Part shown: positions 24,832 through 33,005 of the stretch, piece by piece | How the letters are laid out: every line of letters begins with the position of its first letter | Numbering within the stretch: the stretch's first letter is position 1 | Source: Porphyromonas bennonis DSM 23058 = JCM 16335 | GTDB lineage: Bacteria > Bacteroidota > Bacteroidia > Bacteroidales > Porphyromonadaceae | DNA: 64,000 nt | Direction: 5' to 3' | Assembly: GCF_000375645.1 (NCBI RefSeq) | Contig: NZ_AQWR01000002.1 | Coordinates: 1-64,000, forward strand | Made by a program: the position numbers and the translations under genes | The notes under the pieces: model-generated | Databases searched by the model: none | Seen by the model: only the letters and a program-made list of their open reading frames with translations | What the model was told of the DNA's origin: nothing

Positions 24832-24875
24832 GACCAGGTCCGGAGGAGACATTCCCTTCCGGACCTGGTCCTTTT
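24832..24875 (+). terminator. Rho-independent terminator after gcvT
   Basis: GACCAGGTCCGGA (24832-24844) pairs perfectly with TCCGGACCTGGTC (24858-24870), followed by CTTTT. Confidence 0.85.
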
Positions 24876-24919
24876 GTACCCTCACAGAGCCTCAAACCGC
24901 AGGTCAAAGTGGCTCCAAA

Positions 24920-24934
24920 CTAATTCCGGTAAAG
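24920..24934. repeat. Single decayed unit of the 22-bp palindrome family
   Basis: CTAATTCCGGTAAAG is a one-base-short variant of the array unit. The preceding AGTGGCTCC is also found just before array A7 (53559-53567). Neighbouring positions at 22-bp steps no longer match, so this looks like the remnant of an array. Confidence 0.6.
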
Positions 24935-25002
24935 GACTCTACCCTTCTGAGCCCCGAATAATAGGTCTATTGGAGAGAAAAAAGCCCCAGATATATATAG
25001 AT

Positions 25003-25028
25003 TACACTTTTAAAGTAGAAAAAGTGTA
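25003..25028. promoter_or_regulatory. Putative TetR operator (inverted repeat)
   Basis: TACACTTTT (25003-25011) and AAAAGTGTA (25020-25028) form a perfect 9-bp inverted repeat with an 8-nt spacer. The right arm overlaps the -7 box TACATTTG at 25027-25034. The position is right for repression of the tetR-efflux operon by the TetR protein encoded 40 bp downstream. Confidence 0.65.
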
Positions 25029-25034
25029 CATTTG
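25027..25034 (+). promoter_or_regulatory. Bacteroidota -7 box for tetR-efflux operon
   Basis: TACATTTG, 33 bp before the tetR start. It overlaps the inverted repeat. Confidence 0.65.
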
Positions 25035-25067
25035 TCCGTGAATAGGAACCAATAAACCGATATAACT

Positions 25068-25682
25068 ATGGGGCAAAGCCGAAAAGACAAGTATGTGAGC
25101 AAGGCCATTGACATCCTCAAGCAGGAGGGATTCCTCCTCTCGCTGGATGAGATGGCAGCCAGGATGGGCGTCACGAAGAAGACGCTCTACAACAACTTCT
25201 CCTCCAAGGAGGGGCTGCTCAAGGAATGTGTCCATGCCATCTCAGCAGACTTCCAGAGCGCCATCTCCCTGCTGGACGATAGGGAGCACTCAGCCATTGA
25301 GTGCCTGATCCGTTGCTTCGAGCAGCTGGACGAACTCTTCGAGACGCTCAATCCCGTATTCTTCTCCGATCTGATGCGGAGCAACCCCAATCAGGCGATG
25401 CTGGAGCATGCGATCGGGTCCAATTTCTTTGGTGACAAGATGCAGGCTAATCTATTACATGGAGTGGAGAACGGGCTTTACAGAGCTGATCTGGACATCC
25501 CCTTCATGTGCGAGTATCTCTCATACTCTGTCTTTGGTTTCTACATCAATGCCGTGGTGCGTAATAAGCTACTCCCCTCAGGGAGCTACTTTACCACCAT
25601 ACTGGGGTACCACCTGCGCGCCATCGTCTCCGAGGAAGGAAATCAACTCTTATACACCACGTACCATGATATCATCCAATAG
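25068..25682 (+). CDS. TetR family transcriptional regulator of efflux operon
   Basis: A 204-residue protein with an N-terminal TetR helix-turn-helix (about 25-47: LDEMAARMGVTKKTLYNNFSSKEGLL) and a helical ligand-binding domain of normal size. It is first in the run with TolC-, AcrA- and AcrB-like genes, and its end overlaps the TolC-like start by 17 bp. It is therefore the likely local, self-regulating repressor, acting at the palindrome 25003-25028. Ligand unknown. Confidence 0.9.
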   Translation: MGQSRKDKYVSKAIDILKQEGFLLSLDEMAARMGVTKKTLYNNFSSKEGLLKECVHAISADFQSAISLLDDREHSAIECLIRCFEQLDELFETLNPVFFSDLMRSNPNQAMLEHAIGSNFFGDKMQANLLHGVENGLYRADLDIPFMCEYLSYSVFGFYINAVVRNKLLPSGSYFTTILGYHLRAIVSEEGNQLLYTTYHDIIQ

Positions 25683-27045
25683 TCGCTCGGTGATGCTCGC
25701 ACTCTGCCTGATCCTGCTCACTGCCACAGGTCACGCTCAAGAGAGCTACACGCTACAGCAATGCCTCGAGTACGCTGTAGAGCACAACAGCAATGTCAAA
25801 AAGTCCGCTTACGATCGTGAGAAAGCCGAGCGAGCCCGCCAGGAGGTGCTCGGAGCTCTCATGCCGCAGATCAATGGATCTGCCGGTCTGAATGACAATC
25901 TGAAGAAGGCAAAGTTTATCATGCCTAACTTCATGAATAACTTCCTCCCCGAGAAGATGCGCGATCCCAACGCCTCCGAGTACATGACCATCGAGATGGG
26001 GACAAAGTACAGTGCGAATGCGGGCTTGGCGCTTAATCAGCAGCTGCTCAATATGTCGCTCTTCAATACCCTCGACATTGCCAAGGTCTCCCGGCAGATG
26101 GCAGAGCTGGGCGTCCTCTCGACAGAGGAGGATGTGATCGCTCAGACCGCCACCCTCTACTATGGGGTACAGGTCACGCAGTACGCTGCGTCACAGATGC
26201 TACGGAGTGTGGATCTGGTGGAGCAGATGCTCCGGATGATGGAGGTCAATTACGCCAGTGGCTTGGTCAAGAAGGTGGATGTGGATCGACTGAGGGTCAA
26301 TCTCACCAACCTCAAGACCCAGCAGTCAGCGATAGAGAGCGGAGTCGAAGTGCAGAAGAATCTGCTCAAGCTGCAGATGGGATTTGAGGTGACAGAGCCG
26401 ATAGCGATTCCGCCATTGGACCTCAGCCTTATGGCTCAGCAGGAGATCGCAGTGGTGGCCGCCCCCGCCTTTGAGCCCGTTAGGCATGTTGTCTACAAGC
26501 AGCTGGAGCAGAGGGAGAGGATGGCAAAGCTGCAGGAGCGATCGAAGAAGTACGAGTACCTCCCGACGCTCTCCCTGGCTCTCAACCTTCAGTACAATCA
26601 GATGAGCGATCAGCTCTTCGGCGGGTCGACCAACTACGGCTACCCGACCGCCATGATCGGTCTGAGCCTGAGGATGCCGATCTTCAGCGGTTTCACTCGA
26701 CTTGCCAAGGTGCGAGAGAGTCACCTCGACCTGCTCAAGGCGCAGGAGGATCTGCACGCACTCGATCAGTCGCTACGCATGACTCACCTCAATGCTTCGC
26801 TTAAGCTCAAAGACACTCAGAGGACCATTTCCCTACAGGAGGACAATCAGGCACTCGCCGAGCAGGTCTTTGACCTGGCGCAGAAGAATTACAACCTCGG
26901 CGTCGCCTCACTCTCCGATGTCCTCAATGCAAGCCAGTCTCTCGTGCAGGCACAGATGTCGTACGCCAGCGCTCTCGGAGATTACATGAAGGCCTTCATA
27001 GACCTGAAGAAGAGCAAAGGCGAGATACGAGACCTTATGGAATAA
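25666..27045 (+). CDS. TolC family outer membrane efflux protein
   Basis: A 459-residue outer membrane channel component. It has a signal peptide (about 1-25, LTATGHAQ) then YTLQQCLEYAVEHNSNVKKSAYDREKAERARQ and a repeat of the same helical architecture in the second half (AQKNYNLGVASLSDVLNASQSLVQAQMSY). The start at 25666 overlaps tetR by 17 bp. The longer frame upstream is only tetR read out of frame. Works with the next two products as a tripartite pump. Confidence 0.9.
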   Translation: MISSNSRSVMLALCLILLTATGHAQESYTLQQCLEYAVEHNSNVKKSAYDREKAERARQEVLGALMPQINGSAGLNDNLKKAKFIMPNFMNNFLPEKMRDPNASEYMTIEMGTKYSANAGLALNQQLLNMSLFNTLDIAKVSRQMAELGVLSTEEDVIAQTATLYYGVQVTQYAASQMLRSVDLVEQMLRMMEVNYASGLVKKVDVDRLRVNLTNLKTQQSAIESGVEVQKNLLKLQMGFEVTEPIAIPPLDLSLMAQQEIAVVAAPAFEPVRHVVYKQLEQRERMAKLQERSKKYEYLPTLSLALNLQYNQMSDQLFGGSTNYGYPTAMIGLSLRMPIFSGFTRLAKVRESHLDLLKAQEDLHALDQSLRMTHLNASLKLKDTQRTISLQEDNQALAEQVFDLAQKNYNLGVASLSDVLNASQSLVQAQMSYASALGDYMKAFIDLKKSKGEIRDLME

Positions 27046-27073
27046 TAGTCACAATTCAGCATTATACTTAGTC

Positions 27074-28147
27074 ATGAAACGAAAAATCTATCTCCCACTA
27101 ACTATCGTCTTGGCTATTGGGCTCATCGTACTGGTCTTGGTCCTGAATAAGAAGGCGACCGATGCTAAGACAGAGAGTCTCATGGAGGGGCAGTCCGCTG
27201 TTGCCGTCCGCACGGAGACAATCAGCGAGAGCAATTATACCGCCTCCTTTGTCTCCAATGGACTCGTGGCAGGAGCACACGATCTACCTGTCGTCTCCGG
27301 CATCGGTGGGCGAGTAATATCGATCTATGCGGACGAGGGAGATCGTGTCACTAAGGGCAAGCTCCTCGTCCAGCTCGATGTGGAGACGCTAAGAGCCGAT
27401 GCCGAGTCTGCTCGTGTCGCCTATGAGGCGGCGAAGCGAGACTATGAGCGATATAGTCAGGCACATAGCCAAGGCGGTGTCACCGACCAACAGCTCAGTG
27501 CGATGAATACCCAAATGGTAGCCGCTGAGGGGCGCTATGTCTCTAGCCGTCGTCGCCTGGCAGACGCTTCCATACAGGCTCCCATCTCCGGCGAGATCTA
27601 CAAGCGGTATGTGGAGGTCGGCAGCTATGTCAATCCCGGCACCAAGCTCTTTGATATCGTCGATGACTCGCAGCTTAGGGCTACCTGCTTTGTGACTGAG
27701 CGCCAGCGGATGCAGCTCTCTAAGGGTCAGACTGTCTCTATCACAAGTGAAGTCTATCCCGACAGGATCATCTCGGGTGAGATCTCCATGGTGGGTAATA
27801 AGGCGAATCATGCCCTTGCCTTCCCCGTAGAGGTGATGCTGGATAAGGAGAGTGTGGATGGATTGCGACCGGGGATGTATGTCTCTGTCTCCTTTGGCAG
27901 CAGCGAGGAGACGCACGGGATCCTGATCCCTCGCAGAGCAATTATCGGCAGTGTCAAGGACGCTTATGTCTACCTCGTCGAGGAGGGTATCGCGAGAGAG
28001 CAAGCCATTACGGTCGGTGGTCTCATCGGTGATCAGATCGAGGTCATTGATGGACTCAAGAGCGGCGACTGCATCATCGTATCCGGTCTGATCAATGTGT
28101 CTGACGGACTGCCCGTCAAAGCGGTTAATGACAGACAAGCGGAGTAA
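27074..28147 (+). CDS. RND efflux periplasmic adaptor (membrane fusion protein)
   Basis: A 357-residue AcrA/HlyD-like protein: N-terminal membrane anchor (about 6-25), lipoyl half-motifs GGRVISIYADEGDRVTKGKLLVQLD and APISGEIYKRYVEVGSYVNPGTKLFDIVD flanking a short coiled-coil hairpin, then beta-barrel and membrane-proximal domains. The lysine motif in the anchor suggests a transmembrane rather than lipid anchor. 28 bp after tolC and 3 bp before the permease. Confidence 0.92.
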   Translation: MKRKIYLPLTIVLAIGLIVLVLVLNKKATDAKTESLMEGQSAVAVRTETISESNYTASFVSNGLVAGAHDLPVVSGIGGRVISIYADEGDRVTKGKLLVQLDVETLRADAESARVAYEAAKRDYERYSQAHSQGGVTDQQLSAMNTQMVAAEGRYVSSRRRLADASIQAPISGEIYKRYVEVGSYVNPGTKLFDIVDDSQLRATCFVTERQRMQLSKGQTVSITSEVYPDRIISGEISMVGNKANHALAFPVEVMLDKESVDGLRPGMYVSVSFGSSEETHGILIPRRAIIGSVKDAYVYLVEEGIAREQAITVGGLIGDQIEVIDGLKSGDCIIVSGLINVSDGLPVKAVNDRQAE

Positions 28148-28150
28148 AGT

Positions 28151-31100
28151 ATGAAAATCGTAAAGACATCTATAGAGCGCCCGATATTTGTCACGGTCCT
28201 CTTTATCCTGCTGACCGTGCTGGGCTTCTTGAGCTTCAGGAGCTTGAGTGCAGAGCTGATGCCGAAGTTTACGCCGCCGCTGCTCAACGTACAGATCATC
28301 TACCCCGGGGCCTCGCCGACAGAGGTGGAGAACTCTCTGACGAAGAAAGCGGAGGAGGTCCTCTCCAGTATGGAAGGCATCGACCAAATGCAGTCCTACT
28401 CCTTTGAGGGTATGTCGATGATCATGGTCTCATTCGACTTCGGGACCGATATCGACAAGGCGATGACTGATGCGCAAAATCGGCTCTCAGCCAGGCGTGC
28501 GGAGCTCCCTCGGGACATCATCTCTCCGACGATCTCTAAGGTATCGGTCGATGAGAAGCCTATCCTGATCCTGTCTGCTACGGCTGACATCGGGTCGACG
28601 GACCTTTTTGACCTCATCGACAAGCGTGTCGTCCCCCAGCTGTCGCACATCAAGGGGATTGCCAATGTGGGGCTGGTCGGCGGCGTAGAGCGGGAGATCC
28701 AGATCAATCTCGACAAGGCCAAGATGCAGGATCTCGGCATCACACCGGTCATGGTGCAGGGTGCCATACGTGCCTCCAACCTCGACTTCCCCACCGGCTA
28801 TCTCAGGAGCGATGAGTCGCAGATGGCGGTCCGCCTCTCCGGTAAGATCACCGCCATAGACCAGCTCCGTAGGCTGATTCTCCGCAATGTCAACGGCACC
28901 GCCATCCGTCTCGAGGATATCGCTGAGGTGGTCGATGGGGTCAAGGATCCGGTCAAGATGGGGCGCGTCAATGGTCAGGAGGCGATCCTCCTCAATATCC
29001 TCAAGCAGTCAGACGCCAACGCCCTCGACGTGAGCAAGGCGGTGGCAGGGCAGATCCGGACGCTCGAGGAGCGCTACGCCGCTGATGGCCTGAGGATAGA
29101 GGTGGCTCAAGATACCACCACCTTTACCCGCAATGCGATCAGCTCCGTACTTATGGATCTCTTGCTTGCCATCCTCCTGGTGTCATTAGTGATCCTGCTC
29201 TTCCTCCACAATATCCGCAACGCCCTGATCGTGATGGTCGTGGTGCCGTTGTCCCTGATCGCCTCCTTCATCGGGATGAGGCTCTTTGGTTTCACGCTCA
29301 ATATGATGTCCCTCTTGGCGCTGTCGCTGGTGATCGGCGTCTTGGTGGACGATGCAATCGTGGTCATCGAGAATGTATATCGCCATATGGAGATGGGGAA
29401 AAATCGAGTCCGCGCCACCTGGGATGCCATGAATGAGATCGGCATCACCGTCATCTCGGTCACCATGGTATTGGTGGTCGTCTTCCTGCCTATCATCTTC
29501 ACCAACTCCCTCGTCTCGGACATCCTGCGGCAGTTCTGTGCCGTGATCGTGATAGCGATACTCTTCAGCCTCCTTGCCGCACTGACCCTTGTGCCGCTGC
29601 TCACCTCCCGGCTGGGGAATGTGCAGCCACTGCGCACCGACAGCTTCATCGGACGAATGCTCAGCGGATTTGAGAGTGGTATCAGTCGCTTTGCCGAGCG
29701 GATCTCGTCGGTGACCCGCTGGGGAATGAGTCACCGCTTGGCCCTGGCGCTCATCGTCATCGTCCTGATGGGCGGTGTGATGGCACTTTTCCCACTTGGT
29801 TTTATCAACTTTGAATTTCAGCCCTACATGGATCGGCACGAGTGCATCATCCAGCTGGAGATGCCCAAGGACATATCCATGGAGGAGTCCAATAAGCTGG
29901 TGCGCAAGGCTGAGGACTGGCTCATGCAGCGACCTGAGGTGGAGAAGGTGGTGACCATGGTCGGTCTCACCAGCGATAATGGTCAGAGTAGCAAGGGGAC
30001 GCCCTATCTCGCTGAGATGAATGTCAAGCTCAAGAAGGTCCCCGGCGGCACCGAGACTTATGTCGCTAAGATCCGGAAGCCGCTCTCGGACTACCTCGTA
30101 GATGCGCGTGTGAGGGTCTGCAATGTTAGTATGACCGGTACCGTCTCCAAGGCATCCGTGGAGTATGTGATCTCCGGCACTGACAAGGACTCGGTGGCTC
30201 TCTATGCCGACAAGGCGCTCTCAGCGCTGAGCACGATACCGGGCGTGATACAGCCGTGGCTCTCCGTTGAGAATGCCACGCCGGAGGTCACAGTGCGAGT
30301 CGACCGAGACAAGATGTCCAATCTTTGGCTCACCCTCGACAATGTAGGCATGATGATGCAGACGAGCTTCCAGGGTAATGACCAGCTCAGGTATACAGAG
30401 GGGGACTATGAGTATGCGATAAACATCCGTGCCGATAAGGTCTCTCGCCGATCCATCGAGGATGTCGCAGGACTTATGGTCGTCAATGGTCAGGGCGATC
30501 TCATCCGGCTCTCGCAATTTGCCGATGTCAGCCTCGGTATCGGTCCCAGCCGACTGGAGAGGTACAATCGCAATAGCTCCGTCACGCTGCGCGCTCAGGC
30601 CTACGGTGTGCCTGCCGGCGCAATTGCCAAGGAATTCATGTCCCGGCTCGATGGTGAGGACTTGCCCGGTGGCGTGCAGATACAGACCGCCGGTGATATG
30701 AAGAAGATGTCCGACTCGATGAGCGTCCTTATGACGGCAATCCTGCTCTCGCTCCTCTTTATCTACCTCGCGCTGACGCTGCTCTACAACAACTGGACCG
30801 ACCCGCTTGTCGTTATGATCGCCATCCCGCTCTCAGTCGTAGGTGCCCTGCTCGCCCTCGCCCTCTCCAACACGGCCATGAGCATCTATGCCATGCTCGG
30901 TATGGTGATGCTGGTAGGTCTTGTCGCCAAGAATGCGATCCTGCTGGTGGACTTCGCCAACGAAGCTCTAGCCGAGGGGCTGCCGGTGGACGAGGCGCTG
31001 ATACAGGCGGTCAAGCTCCGTACACGCCCGATCCTGATGACCGCCCTCTCGACCATCATCGGTATGCTCCCCGTTGCCCTCTCGCATGGCTCCGGTGCTG

Positions 31101-31258
31101 AGCTCCGGACCGGTATGGCATGGGTGATCATCGGAGGTATGGCTCTCTCTACCCTGCTGACGCTGATCGTTGTGCCGGCGCTATACAAGGCTTTCCACGC
31201 CCGACAGAGATCGACCACAAAACAGCGAGTGGACATCGATGCCCTGCTGGCTGAGTAG
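28151..31258 (+). CDS. RND family efflux permease (AcrB/MexB-like)
   Basis: A 1035-residue inner membrane proton antiporter with the normal twelve-helix RND duplication: N-terminal SIERPIFVTVLFILLTVLGFLSFRSL, two large periplasmic loops, the TM4 acidic pair D400/D401 in GVLVDDAIVVIENVYRHME, and the C-terminal half with AILLVDFANEALAEG and TRPILMTALSTIIGMLPVA. It exports hydrophobic or amphiphilic compounds (HAE-1-like). Substrate cannot be read. Operon tetR-tolC-MFP-RND. Confidence 0.95.
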   Translation: MKIVKTSIERPIFVTVLFILLTVLGFLSFRSLSAELMPKFTPPLLNVQIIYPGASPTEVENSLTKKAEEVLSSMEGIDQMQSYSFEGMSMIMVSFDFGTDIDKAMTDAQNRLSARRAELPRDIISPTISKVSVDEKPILILSATADIGSTDLFDLIDKRVVPQLSHIKGIANVGLVGGVEREIQINLDKAKMQDLGITPVMVQGAIRASNLDFPTGYLRSDESQMAVRLSGKITAIDQLRRLILRNVNGTAIRLEDIAEVVDGVKDPVKMGRVNGQEAILLNILKQSDANALDVSKAVAGQIRTLEERYAADGLRIEVAQDTTTFTRNAISSVLMDLLLAILLVSLVILLFLHNIRNALIVMVVVPLSLIASFIGMRLFGFTLNMMSLLALSLVIGVLVDDAIVVIENVYRHMEMGKNRVRATWDAMNEIGITVISVTMVLVVVFLPIIFTNSLVSDILRQFCAVIVIAILFSLLAALTLVPLLTSRLGNVQPLRTDSFIGRMLSGFESGISRFAERISSVTRWGMSHRLALALIVIVLMGGVMALFPLGFINFEFQPYMDRHECIIQLEMPKDISMEESNKLVRKAEDWLMQRPEVEKVVTMVGLTSDNGQSSKGTPYLAEMNVKLKKVPGGTETYVAKIRKPLSDYLVDARVRVCNVSMTGTVSKASVEYVISGTDKDSVALYADKALSALSTIPGVIQPWLSVENATPEVTVRVDRDKMSNLWLTLDNVGMMMQTSFQGNDQLRYTEGDYEYAINIRADKVSRRSIEDVAGLMVVNGQGDLIRLSQFADVSLGIGPSRLERYNRNSSVTLRAQAYGVPAGAIAKEFMSRLDGEDLPGGVQIQTAGDMKKMSDSMSVLMTAILLSLLFIYLALTLLYNNWTDPLVVMIAIPLSVVGALLALALSNTAMSIYAMLGMVMLVGLVAKNAILLVDFANEALAEGLPVDEALIQAVKLRTRPILMTALSTIIGMLPVALSHGSGAELRTGMAWVIIGGMALSTLLTLIVVPALYKAFHARQRSTTKQRVDIDALLAE

Positions 31259-31265
31259 CCCCCTC

Positions 31266-31312
31266 TTTATCTAAACATAGTGGGCGGTGCAGACAAATCT
31301 GAACCGCCCACT
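31266..31312 (+). terminator. Long hairpin after RND permease, copy 1 of a duplicated element
   Basis: AGTGGGCGGTGCAGA (31279-31293) and TCTGAACCGCCCACT (31298-31312) form a 15-bp stem with one mismatch and a 4-nt loop, preceded by TTTATCTAAA. It lacks a clear T run, so terminator function is uncertain. The same 28-bp segment recurs at 31665. Confidence 0.55.
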
Positions 31313-31430
31313 ACTACATAAGAACCATTCCACTCTATACACAGCGTCATAATCAATATCTGAGCTCATACTTCCTACTGCAGCCCCCGCCGATACAGAA
31401 TGCAATTGGTCAGAGAGGGAGACCACTTTT

Positions 31431-31512
31431 CTATTACCGGTATTAGTCTTCACTAATATCGGTATTAGTACTCACTATTACCGGTATTAGTTTTGACTCT
31501 TACCGATATTAG
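31431..31512. repeat. 22-bp-period palindrome array A5 (4 units)
   Basis: Units at 31431-31446, 31453-31468, 31475-31490 and 31497-31512, with spacers TCTTCA, TACTCA and TTTTGA. The array lies between convergent genes and is flanked by the two copies of the 15-bp-stem hairpin. Nothing else is visible in the 485-bp gap. Confidence 0.9.
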
Positions 31513-31664
31513 TCCGAGGGCATAACCTCATGATCGGGACAGCATACCGATCCAAGACTTTGATCATTCATACCAAACAGAAAACCAACAACTTACAATA
31601 TACGCCATACATGTACAATGTCAAAAGATAGAACCACTCATGACTCTGCTGGTCCAATGGACCA

Positions 31665-31713
31665 TTTATCTAAATGCAGTGGGCGGTGCAGAGATGTTTC
31701 TGCACCGCCCACT
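31665..31713 (-). terminator. Long hairpin after C1 peptidase gene, copy 2 of a duplicated element
   Basis: AGTGGGCGGTGCAGA (31678-31692) and TCTGCACCGCCCACT (31699-31713) form a perfect 15-bp stem with a 6-nt loop, 31 bp beyond the stop of the minus-strand peptidase gene. TTTATCTAAA lies on the left as in copy 1. It is the likely end of the cdd-dnaX-peptidase transcript. Confidence 0.6.
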
Positions 31714-31743
31714 ATTAGGATACCTCCTAGTTAGGTGAGGCTA

Positions 31744-32958
31744 TCAGAGGCCGAGCTTAGCGCGAAGGGCCTTGGGGAGAGCATCCTTGTGGATGGCGAT
31801 ATTCATCGTCTTACCGGCTACAAAGGCAGGGGTAACGTACCAGATGCCCTTGTACTTGCCACTCTCGCCCCAGGAGTTCTTGACCATGTAGAATTTCTTA
31901 CCATTCTGATCCTTGGCGATACCGTAGATCAGCATGCCGTGGTCGTCGGTCAGCTCGAGGGTGTCGAAGCCCTGCTGGCGATACTCGGGGGTCACCTCGA
32001 TCTCCTTGATACCGGGCTTGGAGATGCGCTCCATCACCATGCGGTGACGCTGGTTGTCAGAGGCACCTACCCAGCGCTCCTGGTCGGAGCCTGCATTCTC
32101 CGGCAGGTCCAGGTCGGCAAGGATGCCGAGACCATCGCGGGTAAATCCGGGCTCGCTCACGTCCGTACCCCAGGCGATGGTGAAGCCGTTGTTGATCGCA
32201 TTGTCAATCGTCTCCATCAGCTCATCGAGGGTGACGTTGTAGCTGGCGCTGTGACGCCAGTTGTCGGGGATCGGGATGATATAGGGCTCGTAGAGCGGCT
32301 GGCTCATGTAAGAGGTGAGGGATACGTAGTTATTCGCATCAATCTTCATGGCCTTGCGGAGGCTCTCCGGGGTATAGGTCTTACCATCTACTGTAAAGGT
32401 CTTGGGAGCCTCTCCGAGATAGGTGTCGATGATACCGTCGTAAGCCTTCGTCCAGACGGGAGAGAGGGTCCCACGGCGATCCATATTCTTCAGCAGACCG
32501 TCAAGGAAGCCCTTGGTGATGGCGTAGAGCTCCTGGTGGTTGTGGCGCTTGGTGCCGTAGTTGAGTCCCTGCATCTCAGACATCGGGATGATGCCGTAGT
32601 GCTGCACGGCATAGATGACGTCGTAGAAACTTCCGCCCTCGGCAAAGTTTTGGTTGCCTTGGTAGCGCACATAGTCACGCGCCTTATCCTTGTAGGACAT
32701 AGAGGCGGTGTACATCGGTGCGGTGACCAGCTTAGGACCGCCCTGGCGGATAGACTCAGCCTCGAGAAAGGAGTGAGTGCTGAAGGACCAGCAGGTACCG
32801 GTGGATGCCTGATCCTGTACCGGGGTGATCTCGCATGCCTTTACGGTCGTGAAGACATACTCATCAGACTTGTCAGTGGACGTCTGTGCTGCAGCCGTAA
32901 GGGTGAAGGTGCCTGCGGCTGCAAGACTCATCAGTAGATAAGAAAGAGTTCTTTTCAT
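31744..32958 (-). CDS. Secreted C1 family cysteine aminopeptidase (bleomycin hydrolase-like)
   Basis: A 404-residue papain-fold peptidase with a signal peptide (about 1-25, TAAAQ). The oxyanion glutamine and catalytic cysteine are Q50 and C56 in VQDQASTGTCWSFS, the histidine is H340 in DDHGMLIYG, and the asparagine is N361 in VKNSWGES. The arrangement fits the C1B (PepC/bleomycin hydrolase) group. It probably trims peptides in the periplasm, suiting a proteolytic lifestyle. It lies 47 bp after dnaX with no -7 box in the gap, so cotranscription is likely. Confidence 0.88.
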   Translation of the reverse strand: MKRTLSYLLMSLAAAGTFTLTAAAQTSTDKSDEYVFTTVKACEITPVQDQASTGTCWSFSTHSFLEAESIRQGGPKLVTAPMYTASMSYKDKARDYVRYQGNQNFAEGGSFYDVIYAVQHYGIIPMSEMQGLNYGTKRHNHQELYAITKGFLDGLLKNMDRRGTLSPVWTKAYDGIIDTYLGEAPKTFTVDGKTYTPESLRKAMKIDANNYVSLTSYMSQPLYEPYIIPIPDNWRHSASYNVTLDELMETIDNAINNGFTIAWGTDVSEPGFTRDGLGILADLDLPENAGSDQERWVGASDNQRHRMVMERISKPGIKEIEVTPEYRQQGFDTLELTDDHGMLIYGIAKDQNGKKFYMVKNSWGESGKYKGIWYVTPAFVAGKTMNIAIHKDALPKALRAKLGL

Positions 32959-33005
32959 GCTGTGGATGAAATTAGTGGTTTATAAAAAATGGTTGATTGA
33001 TATCC

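Noticed and set aside
24871-25002. Small RNA or leader peptide before tetR
   Set aside because: No stable fold beyond the gcvT terminator and no start codon with a ribosome-binding site was seen.
31735-32937. 400-codon plus-strand frame opposite the C1 peptidase
   Set aside because: It is antisense to a gene with a complete catalytic set (Q50, C56, H340, N361) and signal peptide. The sequence composition is that of a mirror frame in GC-rich DNA.
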